Assembly: GCA_948144175.1 (NCBI GenBank) | Contig: CANXME010000202.1 | Location: 1,389,253 to 1,453,252 of the forward strand | Source of the DNA: Closterium sp. NIES-65 | Taxonomy: Eukaryota > Streptophyta > Zygnematophyceae > Desmidiales > Closteriaceae | Direction: 5' to 3' | Length of the DNA: 64,000 nt | Shown here: positions 54,402 through 64,000 of the stretch, in pieces | Numbering within the stretch: position 1 is the stretch's first letter | How the letters are laid out: each line of letters begins with the position of its first letter | Position numbers and translations under genes: made by a program | Notes under the pieces: model-generated | Database searches by the model: none | What the model was told of the DNA's origin: nothing | Seen by the model: only the letters and a program-made list of their open reading frames with translations

Positions 54402-54430
54402 TGGTATAGAGCAGGTTCCCTAGTGGGAAC
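54402..54430 (+). promoter_or_regulatory. PBS (variant) and hairpin, element 9
   Basis: TGGTATAGAGC, then GTTCCC (54415-54420) / GGGAAC (54425-54430) with a TAGT loop, then AGGGCCCACCACT. Confidence 0.78.
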
Positions 54431-54539
54431 GCTTCTCAGGGCCCACCACTGAAATAGATTTTTTTTTCCTGACCCGAGCGCGAGTCACCCTTGCCCGAGG
54501 CGCGCCCCGTTGGCCGCCCTCACGTCGCCTCTCACGGCC

Positions 54540-55170
54540 CCTCGCGCCACCCTTTGCGGCCCCGTCGCCGCCCCTCTAGGCCCCTTGCGGCCCCTTCGCG
54601 GCCCCGTCGACGCCCCCTCTAGGCCCCACGCGGCCCCTACGCGGACCCGTCGCCGCCCCTAACGGCCCCGTTGCCGCCCTTTGAGGCCCCTCGCAGCCCC
54701 CTAACGGCCCCGTTGCCGCCCCTATCGGCCCCGTCGCCACCCCTAGCGGCCCCGTCGCCGCCCCTATCGGCCCAGTTGCCGCCCCTAGCAGCCCCGTCGC
54801 CCCTCCTAGCAGCCCCGTCGCCGCCCTTCGCGGCCCCGTCGCCGCCCTTAGCGGCCCCGTCGCCGCCCCTAGCGGCCCCGTCGCCGCCTCTAGCGGCCCC
54901 GTCGCCACCCTTGGCGGCCCCGTCGCCGCCTCTAGCGGCCCCGTCACCGCCTTCACGGCCCCTTCAGCTGCTCAGCAGCCGCACCGCCGAGCCGCCGAGC
55001 CGCACAGCCGCCGAGCCGCCCAGGAGCCGAGCCGCCTAATAGCCGAGCCGCCCAGCAGCCGAGCCGCCCAGCAGCCGAGCCGCCCAGTAGCCGAGCCGCC
55101 CAACAGCCAAGCCGCCCAGCAGCCGAGCCGCCCAGCAGCCGAGCCACCGAGCCGAACCACCGAGACGTCG
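54540..55170 (+). repeat. GC-rich tandem leader of element 9
   Basis: GCGGCCCCGTCGCCGCCCCTA units (54570-54960), then GCCGAGCCGCCCAGCA units (54960-55160). AGGTGAG at 55218-55224 lies about 30 nt before the gag ATG. Confidence 0.8.
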
Positions 55171-55251
55171 AGCCGCGACTGTTCCTACCGGCGCGCACCG
55201 GCCCTACCCACCCGGACAGGTGAGAGCACTCCCTGCTATACCACTGCTATC

Positions 55252-58200
55252 ATGGCTACCCCCAGTGTCCTTACGTTTGATGCTGAGGGTTTTGCTGTTG
55301 ACTTTCAGGTCTGGGTCGATGACCTCCACCTCTTCCTACGGTGCGATAGGGCAGACGGACTCTCCCTGTTTGATCTCAAATCTGGTGCCTCTCTTGCCCC
55401 GCCTGCTACTGCTCATAGCACTATTCGCTCACAGTGGGCCACACGCGATGCTGCTGCCCGTCTTGTTGTGCGTCGCCACTTATTGACCGATGAGCGTGCG
55501 CAATTAGTCAGTACAAGAGTGCTAAGACCTTGTATGATGCTGTAGTTGCACGCTACTCTTCCCCTGCCACTGCTGCTCTTAGCCGCCCCATGATGCCGTA
55601 CCTGTTCCCCGACCTTGCTGCCTTTCCAGCAGTCGCTGACATCATTACGCACCTTTGCACTAGTGACACTCGCTACTGCGCTGCGCTTCCTGCTGAGTTC
55701 TGTGCCAAGAACCCTCCCCCCATGTACATCACTCTCTAATACATAGTCACCCGACTCCCTGACTCCCATCGCTTAGTCAGGGACCACTTCCTCTCAGTTT
55801 GCCCCACCACACTCACCGTTGACCTCCTCGAGGAGCACCTCCTGGCAGCAGAAAAGAGCATAGTCGCTGTAGGAGCCTCTCGTGGTGACCCTCGTACCCC
55901 CATCTTTGAGGGGTGTTTCCTCCCCCCCCCCCTTTTGCCCTCTGTTGCTTCTGCTGCTGCGGCCGACCTCGTTGGCTTCGAGTCGGTCGGCGCTGCGTCT
56001 GCCCCTAGCGGGAGACGCCGCACTAGCAAGGGCAAGGGGGAGAAGGGTGCTGGAGGGGCTGGCGGGGGCGGTGGAGGTGGCGGTGGAGGCAGTGGAGGGG
56101 GTGGGGGTGGTGGTGGGAGTGGTGGCGGGGGTGGAGGTGTCGGTGGCAGCAGTGGAGGCGGAGGAGGCGGCGGCGGTGGCGGTGGGAGCGGAGGCGGCGG
56201 AGGTGGCGGCGGTGGAGTCGGCGGCGGCGGAGCTGGTCGCGGCTCTGCACAGAGGAGTGGCTCCGCTGGTGGTTTGTGCCAGCTGCAGCAGCGCACTCGT
56301 GAGACCCCCTCCCCCCAGCAGCTTTGTGAGCGGTACACTGCGCGTCAGCGAGGTGGGGGTTCTGGTGCCTGTACCTACGTCCTCTGTACTCGAAACCGCG
56401 CTGGTGAGCAGTGCGGGAGCTCGCACTCCACCCAGCGCTACTCCGGCCGCCTAACGGACACTTGGCGTCACCAGTTCCCTGACGCCACTGAGATCGCTCG
56501 CTAGGGAGAGTTGTCTAGGGTTGGGGTTGCTATCTTTGATCTTTACTATGATGCTATTCTTGCTGCCATGTATGTTGTGTCTACTAGTGATGAGGGTGAC
56601 TGTTACCTGTGTGTTCCGCCTGACCCGGGCATTGAGGCTGCTTCTCTAGGTACTGGTGAGGCTGCTGCTCTAGGTGCTAGTGCGTCTGTTGCCCCAGGTG
56701 CTACTGAGTCTGCTCTCTCAGGTACCATGTCGCCTCAGGCCTTACACACCTTCACCCTTGACTCGGGTGCTTCCCGCTCCTTCTTTCAAGACCACACCAC
56801 GCTTACGCCGCTTAGTCAGCCGGTTGCGGTCTCCCTGGCGGACCCCTCTGGGGGTCCTGTCCTTGCTCGCTTCTCCACCGTCGTACCGTGTCCAGCAGCC
56901 CCCTCTGGCACCCTGTAAGGCCTCTACCTCCCCTCGTTCTCTACAAACTTGGTGAGTTGTGCTGCCCTACAGGTTGGGGGGGTTGACCAGTTCACTCCTG
57001 CGAGTCAGCGTGTGACCCACTGCACGTGTGCTCGGACGGGCCGACACTTGGCCACGTTTACCCGTCGGCCGGGCTCGAGCCTGTACACACTGACTACTGA
57101 GTCTCCTCCGGTTGCAAAGTCTGGTCAGGTAGCTGCGTCAAGTCAGGTGTTTGCTGCAGCGTCCAGGTCTGGTCCTGAGTCTGCTCCCTGCTCGTGTCGT
57201 CTCCTGTCCCACCAGACTCTCCTTTGGCACCACCGCCTTGGTCACCCCTCCCTGCCTCGTCTCCGAGGCATAGCCTCCCGTGTCCTTGTCTGTGGTCTCC
57301 CCCGGTCCCTCCCTCCCCTCCCTCCGGGGCCTGCCCCTACCTGCGTTCCCTGCGTTGAGGGGCGGCAGCGCGCCGCCCCTCACTCCTCCGAGTTTCCAGA
57401 GGCTCCCTTGCAGACTCTTCACATGGACGTGTGGGGCCCCGCCTGCGTCCGTGGCCAGGGTCACGAGCGTTACTTCCTGTTGGTGGTTGACGACTACCCG
57501 CGTTACACCACGTTGTTCCCCTTGCGCAGCAAGGGTGACGTCAGTGAGGTGTTGATCCACAGGATCCGCGCAGCTCGTCTCCAGCTCAGAGAGAGTTTCG
57601 GCTCGGACTTTCCTGTTCTGCATCTGCACTCTGATAGAGGCGGGGAATTTTCCTCTGCCCGTCTGGGAGCCATCTGTCGTGCACAGGGCATCCGCCAAAC
57701 CTTCACGCTTGTGGCCTCTCCACAGCAAAATGGGATTGCTGAGCGCCGCATTGTCATGGTCATGGACGTCGCTCGTACGTCCATGATCCATGCGGCAGCT
57801 ACCCATTTTTTGTGGCCGTTTGCGGTTCAGTACGCGGCGCATCAGCTCAACCTTCAGCCCCGGGTCTCCTTGCCAGAGACCTCCTCCACCTTGCGGTGGA
57901 CGGGGAAGGTTGGCGATGCGTCTGCGTTTCGGGTCTGGGGATCTCGAGCGTTTGTCCGCGACTTGTCTGCGGACAAGCTGTCCCCCCGTACTGTTCCCTG
58001 TGTCTTCCTTGGCTTCCCCCCAGACGCGCCTGGTTGGCAGTTCTACCACCCCACCTCGCGCCGTGTTCTGTACTCCCAAGACGTCACCTTTGACGATTTG
58101 GTACCTTACTACCGTCTCTTCTCGTACCGCACTGCGCCCCTCCCCCCGCCGCCGCGCTTCCTTCCGCCAGGTCCTCCCCCGGTAGACCGTCTTCCCCCTG

Positions 58201-58922
58201 AGGGTCCTACCCCGTTAGGTGTGTCCCAAGTAGACGCAGTAGGGCCTATCGAGGTAGCTGTTGACTCTAGTGCTGCTAGGGGTGCTGAGCCTATGGGTGC
58301 CGGGTCTCGGGGTGCTGAGCCTAAGGGTGCGGAGCCTGGGGGTGCTGAGTCTAGGGGTGCTGAGCTTGCAGGTGCCGGGTCTGGGGGTGCTGAGCCTCGG
58401 GGTGCGGAGCATGGGGGTGCTGGGCCTGGGGGTGCGGAGCCCGGGGGTGCTGGGTCTACTCGTGTGGCCTTTGGCGGTGCTTTTTCGAGGTGGGAGCTAC
58501 TCTCTCCGCAGGAGCTGCGCGAGTGGTTTGCCCGGCGCTGGAGGCATGCTGTTGGAGCTAGAGGTGCTACAGTTGCTGCTGCACCTGGAGGTGCTCGTAC
58601 TAGCGGTACCGGAGCTGCTGAGACTGGGGGTGCTGTTGGAGCTGCTGGAGCTGGAGCTGCTGGGGGTGTTGGCGCTGGAGGTGCTGCTGGCTCTGGTTCT
58701 TCTGAGGGTAATCGAGTTGGCGCTATTGGAGCTGGAGGTGCTGCTGGCGCTTGTGCTGCCGCTGGGGGTACTAGTGCTGTCCCTGCTGGTTCTGGAGGCG
58801 CAACGTGGCCGCGGCCGTCCTTCGTTCCGCTCCTTGAGCAGGTACTTGGCCTCCCGCCCTCTACTGGTGCCGCTCCTCCCTTAGAGTGTCTACAGCCTCT
58901 CCAGTCGCGGTCACAATTATAG
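55252..58922 (+). pseudogene. Copia gag-protease-integrase of element 9
   Basis: The ATG at 55252 opens MATPSVLTFDAEGFAVDF. A one-base loss near 55502 shifts the frame; after it a single frame runs to 58922 with stops at 55737 (TAA), 56502 (TAG, Trp in relatives), 56916 (TAA) and 58920 (TAG). The polyglycine tract is at about 56040-56240. The knuckle C-X13-C-X3-H-X4 ends in Tyr instead of Cys (about 56440). Protease Asp is at 56760, followed by integrase HHRLGHP, HSDRGGEF and NGIAERR. The spacer has GGAEP-like repeats and an LSPQELREWFARRW block at about 58500. Confidence 0.87.
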
Positions 58923-60450
58923 CCCGCCTCCCCTCTGCCTGCTCCTTCACCCTACACTGGTCCTACTATAGGTCTTGCTGAGCCTCGTGAGCCTGCGTCT
59001 CGTCCTGCATCGCCTGTTTGTGCTGCTCGCACTAGTAGTTGTGCTCCAAGTCCGCGTCCTCCTGCGGTCCCAGGCACACACCAGATGGCACTGCGTCCTT
59101 CCACTGCTCCTCTTCGTGTGCCGTTGCTGTCTCCTCCAGAATCCTCTCTTCCTGTCCTTGCTGACCCGGAGTCTGACTCTCTTCATGCTGCCAGTCCTAC
59201 TGTCACGCGTCTCCTGGCTACTGTTGTCACTAACCCTTCGTTTGAGTCCACTGTTGCGTCAGCCTTAGTTGCTGAGCTTGTCAACTTTGCCGCTCGCTGT
59301 CGTCTAGACTACACTGCTAGTCTTGTTGCTGAGTCTGAGTCTGTCTGTCCTCCGTCCGTCGGGGGTGAGTGTGCTCTTAGCACGAACGTCGTTGAGGACA
59401 GGCAGGAGGAGTTCCAGTGTTTTGCTGCTGCTTTGCCTCATCTTGTGTCCACGCTGATTGCCCTTGAGGGAGACCCGGATGCACAAGACATCCCGACTCC
59501 TCGATCGTACGCTGAGGTGATCGAGGGTCCCTACTCCTCACAGTGGCAGTCAGCCATGGACGCAGAGATGGCTTCCCGGAAGTCCACAGGCACCTACGTT
59601 GACGAGGTACCCCCACCTGGGGCGAACATCGTCAGTGGCATGTGGATTTTCAGGGTCAAGCGGCCGCCGGGTTCTCCGCCTGTCTTTAAGGCACGTTACG
59701 TGGCTCGAGGCTTTAGTCAGTGGCAGGGAGTTGACCACTCTTCGGGTGCTGCTGCACATAGCCGCTCAGCGCAACTACGAGCTTCACTCTCTTGACTTCA
59801 GCACAGCTTTCCTGTAGGGCAGTCTGCACGAGGAGATCTGGCTGCGCCGCCCACCTGGTTTTACTGGGTCGTTTCCTCCTAGTACCCGGTGGATCCTCCG
59901 GCGGCCAGTCTACGGTCTCCGCTTGGCGCCCCGTGAGCACAGACTGGAGCACACGACCTGACCTCTTAGCATCTTGGCACGTTATGTTGCTCCTGGGAGA
60001 CACCGGCTAGAGCACATGGCTGCGGCGAAGAGGGTGTTGCGCTACTTGTGCAGTACGTCGGGCATGGGGCTAGTGCTTGGAGGGCGACGGCGAGTGGTCC
60101 TCACAGGTCATGCACACGCTTCTTGGGCTGACGACCAGGCTACGCAGCGGTCGTCACAGGGTTACACCTTTAGCCTTGGTTCCGGCTCTGTTTCGTGGCG
60201 GTCTACCCACTCGTCTTCTGTTCTCGTCTTCAGCTGTGAGGCTGAGATCTACGCAGGAGCCATGGCTGCACAGGACCTATGCTGGCTCACCTACCTGATG
60301 ACTGACCTAGGAGAGCCGCCTCGTTCTCCTCCAGTTATGTACGTAGACAACAAGGCCATGCTGGCCTTGTGTCGGGAGCATAGACTGGAGCACAAAACGA
60401 AGCACATTGCTCTTTCCTACTTCCTTGCTCGTGAGCTGCAGTAGCGTGGT
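58923..60450 (+). pseudogene. Copia RT-RNase H of element 9, YVDD deleted
   Basis: The RT entry region (PSTAPLRVP to FKARYVARGFSQ) reads to about 59735, where 35 bp are missing between two TGAC repeats compared with element 2. RT resumes with AAQRNYELHSLDFSTAFL, a TAG, and EIWLRRPPGF, then jumps at about 59935 to RNase H (LEHMAAAKRVLRYLCS), omitting about 440 bp with the catalytic YVDD. RNase H ends at TAG near 60442. Confidence 0.87.
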
Positions 60451-60483
60451 TAGCTGCGCCTTGCTTACATGGCCTCGGAGGCC

Positions 60484-60610
60484 AACACATATAGCTTGTG
60501 CATATTGTGTAGGCTATAGTGGGGTAGCCCATAAGGGGTACAACCCAATTAGGGTTAGTACTTGTACTCAATTCAGTCATAGTTCATTCATTCTCGTTTC
60601 ATTCTTCTCA
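60484..60610 (+). repeat. 5' LTR of element 10, left end eroded
   Basis: AACACATATAGCTTGTGCATA... to TTCTTCTCA. Relative to subfamily I the initial TGTCAG is missing or altered. Confidence 0.75.
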
Positions 60611-60639
60611 TGGTATCGAGCAGGTTCCCTCGTGGGAAC
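60611..60639 (+). promoter_or_regulatory. PBS (one-base-deleted) and hairpin, element 10
   Basis: TGGTATCGAGC as in elements 0 and 4, then GTTCCC (60624-60629) / GGGAAC (60634-60639). Confidence 0.78.
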
Positions 60640-60719
60640 TGTTCCTAGGGCCCACCGATTTTGTTTTCCCTGCCCGGGGCGTGTCCTGCCCCTGCTCGAA
60701 GCGCGCCTAGGGTCGCGCC

Positions 60720-61570
60720 CTTCTTAGCGGCCCCGTCGCGTCACCCTTAGCGGCCCGTCGCTTCGCCCTTAGCGGCCCGTTGCGCCGCCCTTACGGTCGC
60801 GTCCTGCCGCCCTAACGGCCGCGTCGCATCGCCCTAGCGGCCTCTCGCGGCCCCGATCAGCAGCCCTTACGGCCCCGATCTGCCGCCCTTTCACCTGCGG
60901 CCCGTCGCCGCCCTTACAGCGGCCTGTCCCCGCCCTTCTCACGGCCCCGCGGTTCCTTTAAACCGCCCCGCCGCCCTCACCTGCGGCCCGCCGCCCTTCC
61001 TGCGGCCCGTCGCCCTTACCTGCGGCCCAGCCGCCCTTACCTACGGCACCGCCACCCTGAACTGCGGCCCCGTCGCCCTCATTTGCGGCCCCGCCGCTCT
61101 AACCTGTGGCCTTGCCGCTCTCACCTGCGGCCCCACCACTCTCACCGGCGGCCCCGCCACTCTCACCTGCGGCTCCGCCCCTTCACTTCCAGCCCCGCCA
61201 TCCTGATCTGCGGCCCCGTCCCCTGCTGCAGCGCCGCCCGCCACCCGAGCTGCCCGAGCCGCCTCACCCAGCCGAGCAGCCGACCGCCGCGCCGCCCTGC
61301 AACAGCACCGCCGAGCTGCCCGGGCAACCGAGCAGCTGGACAGCCAAGCCGCCGAGCCGCCCAGCAGCAGAGCAGCCAAGCGGCCCTGCAGCGGAGCCGC
61401 CCAATAGCCGAGCCGCCGCACAGCCGATCCGCCAGGCCGCCAAGCAGCACTGCAGCCGAGCCGCCGGGCCGCCGAGCAACACTGCAGCCGAGCCACCCAG
61501 CTGCCCAGTAGCCGAGCCGCCAAGGCGCCGAGCCACCCTACTGCCAAGCCGCCCGAGCTGCCCCGTCCGA
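60720..61570 (+). repeat. GC-rich tandem leader of element 10
   Basis: GCGGCCCCGTCGC-type units (60720-61220), then GCCGAGCCGCC units to 61560. Untranslated, open in several frames. Confidence 0.8.
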
Positions 61571-61637
61571 TAAGCACAGCGCCTCTTTCACTGCACTGCC
61601 CTCACCCTACTGTTTGCACTGCTAGTCTACTGTGGTC

Positions 61638-64000
61638 ATGGCTACCCCTACTGTCCTCGCTTTTAACGCTGAGGGTCGAGCCATTGACTTTGACGTCTGG
61701 GTAGATGACCTGCAGGTGTTCTAAGAGTGCAATAGGGCAGACGGTCTCTCTCTTTTTGACCTCACCTCTGGCGCCTCTCCTGCCCCTGCTGCTGATGCTG
61801 ATGCCACTGTTCGCTCACAGTGGACCACGCTCGATGCTGCTGCACGTCTTGCTGTGCGTCGCCACCTGCCTACCTCTGAGCGTGCGCACTTTAGTCAGTA
61901 CAATAGTGCTCAGACCTTGTACGACGCTGTACTTGCACGCTACTCCTCCCCTGCCACTGCTGCACTGAGCCGTCTCATGCTACCGTACCTCTTCCCTGAC
62001 CTTGCTGCCTTTCCCACAGTCGCTGACCTCATTACGCACCTTCGCACTAGTGACACTCGCTACCGCGCTGCGCTTCCTGCTGACTTCTACGTCAAGAACC
62101 CCCCCCCCCCCCTCATGTACATCACTCTCTACTACATACTCACTCGCCTCCTTGACTCCCTTCGCGTAGTCAGGGACCACTTCCTCTCAGTCTGTCCCAC
62201 CACTCTCACTGTTGACCTCCTTGAGAAGTCCCTCCTAACGGCCGAGAAGAGCATAGTCGCTGTAGGGGCCTCTCGTGGTGACCCGCGCACCCCCATCTTT
62301 GAGGGGTGTTCCCCCTCCCCCCTTCTTCCCTCTGTTGCCTCTACTGCTGCGGCCGAACTCCTTGGGCTTGAGTCGGTCGCTACGGCGTCTACCCCTAGCA
62401 GGAGACGCCGCTCTGGCAAGGGCAAGGGGGGCAGGGGCGCTGGAGGAGCGAGCGGGGGCGATGGAGGTGGAGGTGGAGGCGGCGGGGCGAGTGGGGGTGG
62501 TGGTGGGGGTGGAGGTGGGGGCGGAGGTGTCGGTGGCGGCAGTGGAGGCGGAGGCGGCGGCGGCGGTGGCGGTGGGAGTGGAGGTGGCGGAGGTGGGGGC
62601 GGTGGAGGAGGTGGCGGAGAGGGCGGTGGTGGCGGAGGCGGCGGAGGCGGCGGAGGCAGCGGAGGTGGCGGTGGAGCTGGTTGCGGGTCTACGCAGAGGA
62701 GTGGCTCCAGTGGTGGTCTGCGCCAGCAGCAGCAGCGCGGTCGTGAGACCTTGTCCCCTCAGCAGCTCCGTAAGTGCTACACTGCACGCCAGCGGGGTGG
62801 GGGTTTTGGTCCGTGCACCTACGTCCTGCGCACCGGCGACCGTGCGGGTGAGCAGTGTGGGGGTGCGCACCCCACACAGCGCTGCTTTGGCCACCCAACA
62901 GATGCGTGGTGTCACCAGTTCCCTGAGTCCACAGAGATCCCTCGCTGGGGCGAGCTGTCTAGGGCGGGAGTTTCCATCTTTGATCTTGATTTTGATGCTA
63001 TTCTTTCTGCAATGTATGCTGTGACTATTAGTGATGAGGGTGACTGTTACCGGTGTTTCACGCCTGATCTGGGCATTGTGACTGCTGCTCTAGGTACTGG
63101 TGAGGCTGCTGCCCTAGGTGCTTGCGACGCTGCTGTTCTAATTGCTAGTGCGTCTGCGTCCTCAGGTACTGGTGAGTCTGCGCTCTCAGGTACTGCGTCA
63201 GCTTCGGCCTCCCTCACCTTCACCCTTGACTCTGGGGCTTCTCGCTCCTTTTGGGACCGCACCACACTCACGCCGCTTAGTCGGCTGGTTGCGGTGTCTC
63301 TGGTTGACCCCTCTGGGGATCCTGTCCTGTCTCACTTCTCCACGGTCCTCCCGTGTCCGGCGGCTCCCTCTGGCACCCTGTCTGGTCTCTACCTCCCCTC
63401 GTTCTCTACGAACTTAGTGAGTGGTGCTGACCTGCAGGATGGGGGGGTGTACTAGTTCACTCCTGCGCGTCAGCGGGTGACGTACTGCACAGAGGCTAGC
63501 ACGGGCCGACACTTAGCTACGTTTACACGTGAGCCAGGGTCGAGCCTGTACACACTGACCACCGCGTCTCCTCCAGTTGCTGAGTCTGGTAGGGTAGCTG
63601 CGTAGGGTCAGGTGTTTGCTGTAGCGTCCAGGTCTGGTCCTGAGTCTGCTCCCTGTTCGTGTCGTCTCCTGTCTCACGAGACTCTCCTCTGGCACCACCG
63701 CCTTGGTCACCCCTCTCTGCTTCGTCTCCAAGGCATGGCCTCCTGTCTTCTTGTTTCTGGTCTCCCCCGGTCCCTCCCTCCCCTTCCTCAAGGGCCTGGC
63801 CCTACTAGTGTCCACTGTGTCGAGGGGCGCCAGCGGGCTGCCTCTCACTCCTCCCAGTTTCCTCCGACAGAGGCCCCGCTGCAGACGCTTCACATGGACG
63901 TGTGAGGCTCCATGGACAGGGTCACGACCGCTACAGCCTGCTCATTGTTGACGACTACTCGCGTTACACCGCGGTCTTCCCCTTGCGCAGCAAGGGTGAT
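61638..64000 (+). pseudogene. Copia gag-protease-integrase start of element 10
   Basis: The ATG at 61638 opens MATPTVLAFNAEGRAIDF, with TAA at 61722 soon after. The same frame then runs to 63455 with TAG at 63453, and stops at 63603 (TAG) and 63903 (TGA, Trp in relatives). A small deletion then shifts the integrase frame. The longest polyglycine tract of the window is at about 62441-62680. The knuckle C-X13-C-X3-H-X4-C is intact (about 62815-62886), preceded by QQLRKCYTARQRGG. Protease DSGAS is at about 63228. The rest lies beyond the window. Confidence 0.85.

Larger units (their letters stand above)
54276..60483 (+). mobile_element. Gly-Copia element 9, 3'-truncated
   Basis: The 5' LTR, PBS, leader, gag, protease, integrase, spacer, partial RT and partial RNase H are present. 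It ends in the RNase H codons ASEANT at about 60483, where the LTR of element 10 begins. It has stops, a gag frameshift and two RT deletions, one of which removes YVDD. Confidence 0.87.
60484..64000 (+). mobile_element. Gly-Copia element 10, cut by window end
   Basis: The LTR lacks its first bases; then PBS, leader, gag, protease and the start of integrase run to the window edge. It abuts element 9 without a clear TSD, so this may be a recombination junction rather than an insertion. Confidence 0.85.

Overview
The window is almost entirely LTR retrotransposon sequence. I could support no host protein-coding gene, rRNA, tRNA or CRISPR array. Most primer-binding sites match or nearly match the 12-base site complementary to the 3' end of initiator tRNA-Met (TGGTATCAGAGC), which is usual for Copia elements of plants and streptophyte algae. 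This, the chromodomain-bearing Ty3/gypsy element and the plant-type Copia polyproteins suggest a nuclear, heterochromatin-like segment of a GC-rich streptophyte (alga or early-diverging plant). The taxon is inference only.

The dominant family is a Copia lineage, called Gly-Copia here. Its LTRs are very short (121-134 bp). A PBS is followed by a small hairpin, then a long GC-rich tandem-repeat leader. Gag carries a polyglycine tract, repeated L-R-E-W-Y/F motifs and an unusual zinc-knuckle-like C-X13-C-X3-H-X4-C. Protease, integrase, a repeat-rich spacer, RT and RNase H follow. Members lie at 1-1050 (-), 2046-5299 (+), 8862-15717 (+), 23220-28589 (+), 29629-36994 (-), 54276-60483 (+) and 60484-64000 (+).

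Layout: 1-5299 holds two Gly-Copia copies around a ~37-bp satellite array. 5300-17523 is an old minus-strand Copia (A) split by a complete Gly-Copia (8862-15717, TSD GCCGC). 17524-22916 holds more minus-strand Copia wrecks (B, C). 22917-23219 has an inverted junction of two RT fragments. 23220-48577 is a nest: a chromodomain gypsy element (28594-48577) inserted in Copia D carries one Gly-Copia at its left edge (TSD GAAGT), a second in its gag (29629-36994) and a 6.7-kb Copia with an unbroken 1534-codon ORF in its 3' LTR (41759-48499, TSD TATAT). 48578-51830 holds the rest of D and a Copia RNase H remnant (E). 51839-54275 has two more satellite arrays and a complete 375-bp terminal-repeat miniature element (TRIM, 53073-53447, TSD CCACT). 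54276-64000 holds two degenerate Gly-Copia copies.

No copy looks fully autonomous. The Gly-Copia copies carry stops, frameshifts or domain deletions, and the one unbroken polyprotein has Tyr in place of the protease catalytic Asp. The most interesting signals are the TRIM, the recurring LREWY/F motif, the variant zinc knuckle, one-base-deleted PBS variants shared among copies, and a covarying hairpin beside the PBS.
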